Part shown: piece by piece, positions 50,168 through 57,970 of the stretch | Layout: every line of letters begins with the position of its first letter | Numbering within the stretch: the stretch's first letter is position 1 | Assembly (NCBI GenBank): GCA_963677825.2 | Contig: CAXXEF010000001.1 | Location: forward strand, 2,660,818 to 2,724,817 | DNA from: Sporobacter sp963677825 | GTDB taxonomy: Bacteria > Bacillota > Clostridia > Oscillospirales > Oscillospiraceae | Length of the DNA: 64,000 bases | Direction of reading: 5' to 3' | The notes under the pieces: generated by a model | Told to the model about the DNA's origin: nothing | The model's database searches: none | Seen by the model: the letters and a program-made list of their open reading frames with translations, nothing else | Position numbers and translations under genes: made by a program

Positions 50168-50872
50168 TCAGTTCAGAAGCTTATCCAACTCAGCCGTTTC
50201 GACTGCTATTGTATGGCCGGCTATCAACGGCGTGCCGGCATGCGTTTCAAAAAAGTCGTCATATAGTTGTAACAGCTCATCGGCGGATATATCCGGGATG
50301 ATAAGACTGCAGGTGCACTGCACGTAGTCGTCATACCGGCTGAAAAGTGTAATTGACGTTGCGTTTGCATACGTCATAAAAACGACGGCGTCGGTTAGTC
50401 CCTCGGGTGCCTGAGATATATGGGTCGCCGAAAAGCTAAGGGTGGCAAAGAGGTCCAACAGGTTATATCCATTGTCGTTGTCGTTTAAGGCGCTTAGCGC
50501 AAAGTTACCGAGGGATCTCGTGACAGAGGGCGTTAAGTAAGCGACTAATTCGTCGGAGGCGTTGGGTATGAACAGGTATTCGCTGGACAGATAGGCCGTA
50601 GTAATATCGGTGTCAACCGGTAGGATAACGGCGTTTTGGGGAGCGGATAAATCCATATCGCCCAATATAGTCAGCCTGTCTGATTCAACTTCCGCCGATT
50701 CGTTGGCCGCCGATATGGCGTTTTGCATTTCGGATGCCAGCACAACGCTCTGGTTGAGCATAAAAGCTTTTATGTTGGTGGTCTGTGCGTCCGCCTTTGT
50801 GGTGCATCCGGCAAATGTTGCAAGGAAGATTGCCGTGAGCATCAATATCGATATCAGACGTTTAGTTTTCAT
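50168..50872 (-). CDS. Lipoprotein of unknown function
   Basis: A 234-residue lipoprotein (MLTAIFLATFAGC, Cys at 22). The remainder is an Ala/Ser-rich soluble domain (STLTIL-, LAALNDNDNGYNLLDLF-type text) without a recognised family. GAAGGG precedes the ATG at 50870-50872. It follows the phosphoribosyltransferase by 13 bases on the same strand, so they probably share a transcript. A possible role in the cell envelope is unknown. Confidence 0.6.
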   Translation of the reverse strand: MKTKRLISILMLTAIFLATFAGCTTKADAQTTNIKAFMLNQSVVLASEMQNAISAANESAEVESDRLTILGDMDLSAPQNAVILPVDTDITTAYLSSEYLFIPNASDELVAYLTPSVTRSLGNFALSALNDNDNGYNLLDLFATLSFSATHISQAPEGLTDAVVFMTYANATSITLFSRYDDYVQCTCSLIIPDISADELLQLYDDFFETHAGTPLIAGHTIAVETAELDKLLN

Positions 50873-50885
50873 GTAACATCCCTTC

Positions 50886-51440
50886 TCAGGACAGAGGTTT
50901 GCCGTTGCCGTCGAACAGCGGCAGCGGCTCGAGGACGATGATATCGTCTCGTTTGATGGCGTCGCCCTCGGCGAGGATCGCCATTCGCCCCGCGACGATG
51001 CCGCCGGCTTGCGCCACAAGCTGCTCGACGGCGGCGAGCGACTGCCCGGTGGAAATCACGTCGTCGACGATCAAAATGCGCTTGCCGCGCATTTTCGCGG
51101 CGTCCGCGCCGTCCATGTAGAGCTTTTGTGCGCCCTCGGTCGTGATGGAGCTGACCTCAGACTCGAACACGCCGTTCATGTAGAGCTTGACAGCTTTACG
51201 CGCCAGGAAATACTCGTTACGTCCGCTTTGGCGCGCCATCTCGTGGATGAGCGGGATTGCCTTGGCCTCCGGGGCGACGATATAGTCAAACGCCGGCGCT
51301 TTTTCTAGCAGTGCCGCGGCCGACGCGACGGTGAGCTCCACGTCACCGAAAATAACGAACGCGGCGATATACATTGTATCATTGAGCTTGCACAGCGGCA
51401 GGTCGCGCTTGACGCCGGCGACAGTGATGGGATAGATCAT
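50886..51440 (-). CDS. Purine-type phosphoribosyltransferase
   Basis: A 184-residue type I phosphoribosyltransferase. The PRPP loop ILIVDDVISTGQSLAAVEQL near residue 120 and the FDYIVAPEAKAIPLIHEMAR segment (apt/xpt-like) are intact. It should transfer phosphoribose to a purine base or act as a regulator. AGGAGC precedes the ATG at 51438-51440. The family (Apt, Xpt, PyrE or PurR-like) cannot be fixed further by eye; Apt-like is most likely. Confidence 0.8.
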   Translation of the reverse strand: MIYPITVAGVKRDLPLCKLNDTMYIAAFVIFGDVELTVASAAALLEKAPAFDYIVAPEAKAIPLIHEMARQSGRNEYFLARKAVKLYMNGVFESEVSSITTEGAQKLYMDGADAAKMRGKRILIVDDVISTGQSLAAVEQLVAQAGGIVAGRMAILAEGDAIKRDDIIVLEPLPLFDGNGKPLS

Positions 51441-51602
51441 GAAATCAGCTCCTGAACATTTATTCGATATGATTATATGTGACGTGTGGTTTTTCGTCAA
51501 TGGTACGCGGTACAGTTCAAAGAAGCTATGATGATAAAGTGTTCATTTTAGTGTGTAAAAAGTATATACTGAAATCAATATAAATAATTGAAGGTGATGC
51601 TT

Positions 51603-51818
51603 ATGGTTTGTCCGCAATGTGGCAAAGAAATGATGCACGGTTACTTAAAAGCGCACGGCTTCATTTGCTGGCAAGAAGAAAAGAAAACTCCACTTTTACC
51701 CAACGGAAATGAGATTGTATTGGATCGCGGCGTTTTCAAAACACCGAAACTGGAGACTTTGCATTGTGCGGAATGCAGGCTGCTTCTCAGTAAATATACA
51801 CAGACTAAAGAAATCTAA
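51603..51818 (+). CDS. Small zinc-ribbon protein (DUF6487/PF20097-like)
   Basis: A 71-residue protein. Two Cys pairs, MVCPQCGKEM and HCAECRLLL, flank a beta-rich middle (HGYLKAHGFICWQEEKK). This matches a small family of Firmicute zinc-ribbon proteins. AAGGTGATG precedes the ATG at 51603. Function unknown. Confidence 0.75.
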   Translation: MVCPQCGKEMMHGYLKAHGFICWQEEKKTPLLPNGNEIVLDRGVFKTPKLETLHCAECRLLLSKYTQTKEI

Positions 51819-51837
51819 ACAAACATTTATTAAGTGT

Positions 51838-51879
51838 AAAAAACAGCAGACCGGATAGTGTATCCGGTCTGCTGTTTTT
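51838..51879. terminator. Bidirectional terminator
   Basis: AAAACAGCAGACCGGATA / TATCCGGTCTGCTGTTTT with loop GTG, between convergent genes; A and T runs on both sides. Confidence 0.9.
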
Positions 51880-51889
51880 GACTATTAGT

Positions 51890-53140
51890 TTAAGCGCCGA
51901 TGAGTGCGCGGTACGCGTCGGCATCGTCGACTTTTCCGACGGCCGAGAAGGATGCCTGCGATAGGTCAAGGCAGCGCTCGGCAATCGCACGTACGCTGTC
52001 GGGCGTGACGCTGTCGTAGTTGGCGATGATTTCGTCAGGGTCGGGGACATAGCCGAAGTACAGTTCGCTGCGGCCCAGCCTGTTCATTCGCGCGTGCGTT
52101 GACTCGAGGCTCATCAGTACGTTGGCCTTGATCTGCTCGCGTGCGCGGCTAAGCTCCTGCTCGGTGACGCCGCCATCGAGCAGCTTGCGCAGCTCTTCAA
52201 GGATGACGGTGAGGGCTTTGCTTTCCATCTCCTTGTTGAGCGCCGTGTAAATCGAAAACAGACCCGTGTCGATATAGCTCGTGCCGTAGGTGAATACACT
52301 GTAGCATAGACCGAGCTTTTCGCGTACCGTCTGAAACAGCCGCGAGGACATGCCGCCGCCGAGGATATCGGACAGCAGTTGCAGCGAATAGCGGCTTTTA
52401 TCGGTTACCGAGACGCCGGGGAATGATAAGATCAGATGATTTTGCTCAAGACTTTTTCGTTTAACCGAGAATGCCGGCGTGTATTCGGCACCTTTGAGCT
52501 TGTGGCGTGTTTTTTTCGTCATACCGGCGAACAAAGACTTCAGCCGGTCGATGTCGGCCGCCGAGTAGCTGCCGGACACGGCAATCACTATGCTTTGCGG
52601 ACTGTAATGCGCGTCTTTGTAGGCGCAAAGCTCTTGACCCGTCATGCGGCTCAGTGACGATTTGCTGCCGAGAATCGGCCGCGAGAGCGACGAGCCTTTA
52701 AACGCGGCCGCGAACAGCCGCTCGCTGGCCAGATCCTCCGGTGTGTCGCGGTACATGTCGATTTCTTCGAGGATGACGCCGCGCTCGTTGGCGACGTCCG
52801 ACTCGTCGAACTGCGAATGGAAGAACATGTCGCACAGTACGTCGGTCAGCTGGTCAAGATGGATGTCGAGCACCCGTCCGTGGAAGCAGGTACATTCCTT
52901 CGTCGTAAACGCGTTCGACTGGCCACCGATGGCGTCCATGATGCCGGCCAGCTCCGCAGCCGAGCGCGTCGCAGTGCCCTTGAACAGCATGTGCTCGATG
53001 AAGTGGGACGCGCCGCCCATGCGCGCGGGCTCGTAGCGCGAGCCGGTGCCGACCCAGATGCCCAGCGCGGCCGAGCGAACGTACGGGTTGTGTTCGTGCA
53101 GGATCCGGACCCCGTTGGGTAAAACGATTTTTTCGTACAT
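51890..53140 (-). CDS. M16-family zinc peptidase
   Basis: A 416-residue inverzincin. The N-terminal domain has GASHFIEHMLFKGT (HxxEH near 48) and the distal Glu in FDESDVANERGVILEEIDMY; the C-terminal half is the non-catalytic partner domain. It matches the processing-protease type (YmxG-like) that lies near pnp in Firmicutes, a conserved pairing. GAGGTC precedes the ATG at 53138-53140; the frame extends 13 codons further without similarity. Confidence 0.92.
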   Translation of the reverse strand: MYEKIVLPNGVRILHEHNPYVRSAALGIWVGTGSRYEPARMGGASHFIEHMLFKGTATRSAAELAGIMDAIGGQSNAFTTKECTCFHGRVLDIHLDQLTDVLCDMFFHSQFDESDVANERGVILEEIDMYRDTPEDLASERLFAAAFKGSSLSRPILGSKSSLSRMTGQELCAYKDAHYSPQSIVIAVSGSYSAADIDRLKSLFAGMTKKTRHKLKGAEYTPAFSVKRKSLEQNHLILSFPGVSVTDKSRYSLQLLSDILGGGMSSRLFQTVREKLGLCYSVFTYGTSYIDTGLFSIYTALNKEMESKALTVILEELRKLLDGGVTEQELSRAREQIKANVLMSLESTHARMNRLGRSELYFGYVPDPDEIIANYDSVTPDSVRAIAERCLDLSQASFSAVGKVDDADAYRALIGA

Positions 53141-53211
53141 AAATGACCTCTGACTATAAGTAGGGGGCGATGCGTACATCGCCCCGCTTTTGTTTTATTG
53201 GTTTTTGCTTG

Positions 53212-55350
53212 TTATGCGCGGTCAATCGGCAGGCCGGCGTCCTGACGTTCCTTTATAGCCTGCTTGCGCGAGAGATTGATGCGGCCGCGGTCGTCAACTT
53301 CGGTGACCTTGACCCAGGTGTAGTCGCCCTCGTTGAGCACGTCTTCGACCTTTTCAACGCGGTGGTTTTCGAGCTTGGAGATGTGCACCATGCCGTCTTT
53401 ACCCGGTGCCAGCTCGACGAACGCGCCGATCGGGATAACGCGGACAACCTTGCCGTAGTACAGCGAGCCGATTTCCGGCTCGAAGACAATGTTGTCAATC
53501 GTCTTCTTTGCGGCGCGGCATGCTTCGATGTCAATGCCGGAGATGAAGATGCTGCCGTCGTCCTCAATGTCGATCTTCGCGCCGGTGTCGGCGACGATCT
53601 TCTGGATGATCTTACCGCCCGAGCCGATGACTTCACGGATCTTGTCGGGGTTGATCTTCATGATGATCATCTTCGGAGCTGTCGGTGCAAGTTCTTTGCG
53701 CGGCGCGGGAAGAACCGGCAGCATGATCTGATCGAGAATGTCAACACGCGCTTCGCGTGTGATTTCAAGTGCGGATTTGATGATTTCGCCGGTCAGACCG
53801 TCGTTTTTCAGGTCCATCTGGATGGCGGTGATGCCTTTTTTCGTGCCGCCGACCTTGAAGTCCATCTCGCCGTGGAAGTCCTCAACGCCCTGGATATCAA
53901 TAAAGGTTGTCCAGTCGTCGCCGTCGGAGATCAGGCCGCAGGAGATACCGGCGACAGGCGCCTTAATCGGTACACCGGCGTCCATGAGAGCAAGCGTCGA
54001 GCCGCAGATGGAACCCTGCGACGTCGAGCCGTTTGAGGACAGCACCTCAGACACGACGCGGATAGCGTACGGGAACTCTTCAATCGGCGGCAGGACAGGC
54101 TCGAGGGCTTTCTCGGCCAGCGCGCCGTGACCATACTCGCGGCGGGAGGTCGAGCGGCTCGGCCGCGCCTCACCGACGGAGAATGACGGGAAGTTATAGT
54201 GATGCATGTAGCGCTTGCTTGTTTCGGGGTAGATCGTGTCGAGCTTCTGTGACTCGGACACGGTGCCGAGCGTCGCGATCGACAGCACCTGCGTCTGGCC
54301 GCGGGTATACAGACCCGAGCCGTGCACAAGCGGTACGACGCCGACTTCGCTCGCCATCGGGCGGATTTCGTTCATCGCGCGCCCGTCGACACGTTTGCCG
54401 GCCATCAGCCACGCCTTGACGACTTTCTTCTGGATGCGATAGGTGATCTCCTCGAGCTGCGCGGTGATTTCCGGGTACTCTTCACCGAACTGGGCGATCA
54501 TCTTCTCGACGACGGCGTTGTAGCGCTCTTCGCGTACGTTCTTGTCGTCGGTATCCATGCAGTATTTAACGTCTTCAAGGTAGGTGTCAACGATTTTACC
54601 AAACAGTTCATCGTTAAATTTAGCCTGTGCGTAAGTGAACTTGGGCTTACCGACCTCGGCGACCATCTGGTTGATGAGCGCGACAATCGGTTTGATCGCT
54701 TCGTGTGCCTTTAAAATGCCCTCGAGCATGATGTCTTCGGGTACTTCCTTGGCGGCGGCTTCGATCATAACGACCTTTTCGGACGTGGCGGCGATGGTAC
54801 AGAACATATCGCTCGTCTCGCGCTCTTCGCTCGTGGGGTTGATGAAGTACTTACCGTCTTTATAGCCGAGGTTGACGCCGGCGATCGGCCCGTTGAAGGG
54901 GATGTCCGAGATCGAAACGGCGGCAGCCGCACCGATCATCGCGGCGATCTCAGGTGCGTTGTCGTGATCGACGGCGAGCACCGAGCAGGTGATGATGACG
55001 TCGTTGCGCAGATCGCTGGGGAACAGCGGGCGCATCGGACGGTCGATCATGCGCGCAGCCAGAACGCCGCGCTCAGACGGGCGGCCTTCGCGGCGCAGGA
55101 ATCCGCCGGGGATATGCCCGACAGCGTAGAGCTTTTCCTCAAAGTCGACACCGAGGGGGAAGTAGTCAATGTTATCTCTGGGGCGGGAAGATGCCGTCGC
55201 CGTGACGAGGACAGTCGTCGCGCCGTAGGTGACGAGCACGGAGGCGTTGGCCAGCTCCGCAAGTTTGCCGACTTCCATCGTCAGCGGCCGGCCGGCCAGG
55301 TCGATGGTGTAGCGTTTCACGTTTGGGAATTCACGTTGCTTGATGATCAT
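53212..55350 (-). CDS. pnp: Polyribonucleotide nucleotidyltransferase
   Basis: A full-length 712-residue PNPase that degrades RNA from the 3' end with phosphate. Two RNase PH domains (first near 1-145, with TYGATTVLVTATAS; second near 310-540, with GLYTRGQTQVLSIATL), then KH (MIIMKINPDKIREVIGSGGK) and S1 (GSLYYGKVVRVIPIGAFVEL). AAAGGAGC precedes the ATG. It lies downstream of rpsO, as in most bacteria. Confidence 0.97.
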   Translation of the reverse strand: MIIKQREFPNVKRYTIDLAGRPLTMEVGKLAELANASVLVTYGATTVLVTATASSRPRDNIDYFPLGVDFEEKLYAVGHIPGGFLRREGRPSERGVLAARMIDRPMRPLFPSDLRNDVIITCSVLAVDHDNAPEIAAMIGAAAAVSISDIPFNGPIAGVNLGYKDGKYFINPTSEERETSDMFCTIAATSEKVVMIEAAAKEVPEDIMLEGILKAHEAIKPIVALINQMVAEVGKPKFTYAQAKFNDELFGKIVDTYLEDVKYCMDTDDKNVREERYNAVVEKMIAQFGEEYPEITAQLEEITYRIQKKVVKAWLMAGKRVDGRAMNEIRPMASEVGVVPLVHGSGLYTRGQTQVLSIATLGTVSESQKLDTIYPETSKRYMHHYNFPSFSVGEARPSRSTSRREYGHGALAEKALEPVLPPIEEFPYAIRVVSEVLSSNGSTSQGSICGSTLALMDAGVPIKAPVAGISCGLISDGDDWTTFIDIQGVEDFHGEMDFKVGGTKKGITAIQMDLKNDGLTGEIIKSALEITREARVDILDQIMLPVLPAPRKELAPTAPKMIIMKINPDKIREVIGSGGKIIQKIVADTGAKIDIEDDGSIFISGIDIEACRAAKKTIDNIVFEPEIGSLYYGKVVRVIPIGAFVELAPGKDGMVHISKLENHRVEKVEDVLNEGDYTWVKVTEVDDRGRINLSRKQAIKERQDAGLPIDRA

Positions 55351-55488
55351 GGAGTGCTCCTTTCATTTTTGGAAGGTCCAAGTCACCTAGCACTTGAAAA
55401 TATACCCGAATCAGTCGGATGCATTTTCAACTGCTATGGGACCGGAGCTTCTCAGTTATCTGTGTTGTTTTGTATTATTGCATCACAG

Positions 55489-55515
55489 GGCCGATCTGAT
55501 ACGTTCAGATCAGCC
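55489..55515 (-). terminator. Hairpin between rpsO and pnp
   Basis: GATCTGA / TCAGATC stem with GGC/GCC extension, 16 bases after rpsO. No T run follows, so it may be a processing or attenuation site rather than a full terminator. Confidence 0.5.
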
Positions 55516-55530
55516 CCGCAATGTAATTTG

Positions 55531-55797
55531 TTACTTTCTGATGCCGAGTTTGGCGATCAGGGTTCTGTAGCGCTCGATGTCCTTCTTGGCGAGATAGTCG
55601 AGCAGGCTGCGCCGCTTACCGACCATTTTGAGTAGGCCGAGACGGCTGTGATTGTCCTTCTTATGCACCTTGAGGTGCTCGGTGAGCTGGTTAATACGCT
55701 CGGTGAGGATGGCAACCTGCACCTCCGGCGAGCCGGTGTCGGTCTCGTGGGTGCGGTTGTCTGTGATGACAACGGTCTTTTGGTCTTTGGTGATCAT
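55531..55797 (-). CDS. rpsO: 30S ribosomal protein S15
   Basis: An 88-residue S15, full-length, with the conserved DTGSPEVQVAILTERINQLT and DNHSRLGLLKMVGKRRSLLD. It binds 16S rRNA and h22, and starts the small-subunit platform. AAAGGA lies 9 bases before the ATG. The region 55800-55960 should hold the promoter and the S15 autoregulatory leader; I see no clear structure by eye. Confidence 0.97.
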   Translation of the reverse strand: MITKDQKTVVITDNRTHETDTGSPEVQVAILTERINQLTEHLKVHKKDNHSRLGLLKMVGKRRSLLDYLAKKDIERYRTLIAKLGIRK

Positions 55798-56072
55798 GTG
55801 TGTAGATCCTTTCTTTACTCATCCCCGGCGACTGAGTAGCGGGCGGAAAGGAACCGGATTTTTGTCCGGCTTTGTCCCGAAACCAAGTGGCGGGTGGAAG
55901 ATTTTGACGCAGTACGCCAAGCTAACGTATTGTAACACACAGGTGTTGGATTGTAAAGGGGGATTTGTGTGTGGATGCATAGCAGAGTATCGTTTGATTT
56001 CTATATCATCTTTTCAGATTGGTAATTTTAGTATATCATATACTTCATTGTATATTAAGCGAGGTTAGTGTG

Positions 56073-56840
56073 TTGAAAAAAATGTTTACATTTTCTATAT
56101 TATTAATATGCTTACTTGCAACATCGTGCAGTCAATTAGGAACTGAATCATCTGAACATGGGACGAATAATTTGAATAATACAAGCGCTCAGCCGTCTCA
56201 ACAGGAATTAACCGATTCTGATAACAATGAATTCGAAATAACATCAGAAATATATTCAGAAAACAATATCAGAATTACTTATCCTCAAATATGCAACTTA
56301 CATGATGGTGATAAGCAGGAGCGCATCAACGATATTATTAAGGAAGGCGCATACGGTTTTCTAGCCAACTTATTAGATGATGATAGAGCGTCGCTGAACT
56401 ACGACATTGAATATAAGATAAGCTTTAAAAACGCATCAATACTTAGCATTATTTACACCGGATCAGATATTGGTCAAAACTGGTATTGCGATGTCTTTAG
56501 AGCAACAAATATTGATATCGCAAATGAAAAAATACTTGCCTTGACCGATTTGGTGGATGTGAATGATGACTTTATTAAGCTTTACAGAGAAGGTAAACTT
56601 GTCTACCCTGAAGCGCCGGAGGGCAAAGCCGTTGTGTTAGGCTTAAGTGTTTATACCGACGAACAATGGATCCTTAGACTCAGTAAGATTGGGAAAGAAT
56701 TAACACAGGATTATTATTATTTAACACAGGGTTCATTAGGAATCAGTGTGCCAATAGCGCGCGCATCAGGTTGGCATGCTGAAATTGAAATTAGTTTCAC
56801 TGATTTAGTCGATAACTTAAAAGTTGAGATTGAGATGTAG
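56073..56840 (+). CDS. Lipoprotein with DUF3298/RsiV-like domain
   Basis: A 255-residue lipoprotein (FTFSILLICLLATSC). After a polar linker (residues 20-60) comes a domain with ITYPQICNLHDGDKQERIND (DUF4163-like) and later YYYLTQGSLGISVPIARASG, as in DUF3298/RsiV proteins. RsiV binds lysozyme, but this protein has no membrane anchor beyond the lipid. The TTG at 56073 is used because GAGG lies 8 bases upstream; an ATG three codons later is possible. It converges on a duplicated mnmG end. Confidence 0.65.
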   Translation: MKKMFTFSILLICLLATSCSQLGTESSEHGTNNLNNTSAQPSQQELTDSDNNEFEITSEIYSENNIRITYPQICNLHDGDKQERINDIIKEGAYGFLANLLDDDRASLNYDIEYKISFKNASILSIIYTGSDIGQNWYCDVFRATNIDIANEKILALTDLVDVNDDFIKLYREGKLVYPEAPEGKAVVLGLSVYTDEQWILRLSKIGKELTQDYYYLTQGSLGISVPIARASGWHAEIEISFTDLVDNLKVEIEM

Positions 56841-56849
56841 TCCTTATCG

Positions 56850-56903
56850 CCCCAGGGCAATCATGAGCGCGGCGACATCGGCGGGGGAGACGCCGGAGAT
56901 GCG
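56850..56903 (-). pseudogene. Duplicated 3' end of mnmG
   Basis: 45 bases (56859-56903) are identical to 57625-57669 and encode RISGVSPADVAALMI. It keeps its own stop (reading ...MIALGR*). There is no start. The duplication flanks the inserted gene at 56933. Confidence 0.85.
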
Positions 56904-56932
56904 TTTCGTACCGTGCTTCGACACTAAAGCAC

Positions 56933-57550
56933 CTAGCGTATTCGCCGAAACAGATAATTTTCGGCGGAATGCGTATATTTCAAGCCTTTCATCTTCTGTT
57001 TCACAACATCAAGATCCGCGGGTTTGTTGCCGGGTAATACGAAATAGGCATCTAAATTGCTGCTTCTAATCTTATTGCGTGAGTCGATGACGCCGACAAG
57101 TGCATAGTCTTCGTCAAAATTTGCGAGCGTCGCGTCGCCGTGGCTGTCGTTGCAAAGCAGAATCCCACCGACTTTAAGCAGGCTTTTTGTCGCCTGTCCA
57201 ACGAAACCGGCATACTGAGAGATGATTAAGTCAACCGGGTCAATGGTCAGCGCCTGATGATAGTCTTGCCCGAAAAATCTGATTTCACAAGGCTCGGGAT
57301 ATGTTTTGTTTTGTTCGACATAGTCCTTAATCACGTCCAGATGCTTAAAGAAACTAATGGCGCCTTTAAAACTATCAATATACGTGACATTCGGTATAAC
57401 CAATGACGGTGCAATATCAACATGAGAACCGGGATAAATCGCAGAATGAATATCAAACGCTTCGGCGACGGCTTTGTATAGAGAACGCCGATCGCCGATT
57501 TTCTTTGCGTAATCAAGATACGTTTCGATTATTTTCTCAGGCATTTGCAC
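56933..57550 (-). CDS. Unassigned protein, possible Rossmann/methyltransferase-like
   Basis: A 205-residue protein. It has a Rossmann-like order: VDIAPSLVIPNVTYIDSF, a helix with FFKHLDVIKDYVEQ, DLIISQYAGFVGQATKSLLK, then VGGILLCNDSHGD. That resembles class I methyltransferases but lacks a clear glycine motif I. GGAGGTG lies before its ATG. It sits between two copies of the mnmG 3' end, so it is probably an insertion. The gene's function is unknown. Confidence 0.55.
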   Translation of the reverse strand: MQMPEKIIETYLDYAKKIGDRRSLYKAVAEAFDIHSAIYPGSHVDIAPSLVIPNVTYIDSFKGAISFFKHLDVIKDYVEQNKTYPEPCEIRFFGQDYHQALTIDPVDLIISQYAGFVGQATKSLLKVGGILLCNDSHGDATLANFDEDYALVGVIDSRNKIRSSNLDAYFVLPGNKPADLDVVKQKMKGLKYTHSAENYLFRRIR

Positions 57551-57608
57551 CTCCGCGGTTTCCTTTGACTTGGCGTTGACACAGATTCACAAGCATATAT
57601 CTGAACAT

Positions 57609-57950
57609 TCATCTCCCCAACCCAATCATGAGCGCGGCGACATCGGCGGGGGAGACGCCGGAGATGCGCGCGGCCTGTCCGAGGCTGCGCGGACGGATCT
57701 GCGCGAGCTTCTGGCGCGCTTCTAGCCGCAATCCCTGCATGTTGGTATAATCAATATCGTCCGGCAGGAGGACGTTTTCCATCCGTCGAAGCTCTTCGAT
57801 CTGGCGCGTCTGGCGCTTGATGTATCCGTCGTACTTGACGGCGATCTCCGCCTGCTCGGCGACGACGCGCGGCAAGTCCGGCCGTGCGCGGTCGAACGGT
57901 GCGAGCGACGCGTAGTCGAGCTCCGGACGGCGCAGGAGCGCTGCAAGGCT
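57609..57950 (-). CDS. mnmG: tRNA uridine-5-carboxymethylaminomethyl synthesis enzyme MnmG, 3' part only
   Basis: The last 109 residues of MnmG (LLRRPELDYASLAPFD..., KYDGYIKRQTRQIEELRR, DIDYTNMQGLRLEARQKLAQ, RISGVSPADVAALMI), which is the tRNA-binding C-terminal helical domain. MnmG with MnmE modifies U34 of tRNAs. The frame continues upstream without a stop, but as an unrelated SrfB-like protein. About 520 residues of MnmG are missing. I read this as the right edge of the Clostridial DNA at an assembly join. Confidence 0.85.
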   Translation of the reverse strand, partial: SLAALLRRPELDYASLAPFDRARPDLPRVVAEQAEIAVKYDGYIKRQTRQIEELRRMENVLLPDDIDYTNMQGLRLEARQKLAQIRPRSLGQAARISGVSPADVAALMIGLGR

Positions 57951-57970
57951 CATCAGGCAACGTTCGATGA
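57940..57970. other. Probable chimeric junction between two genomes
   Basis: On the minus strand, SrfB-type sequence (RIAGDDITKAIIERCLM) passes directly into MnmG sequence (LLRRPELDYASL) in one frame. Genes, codon use and regulatory style differ on the two sides. The exact base is uncertain within about 25 bp. Confidence 0.8.
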
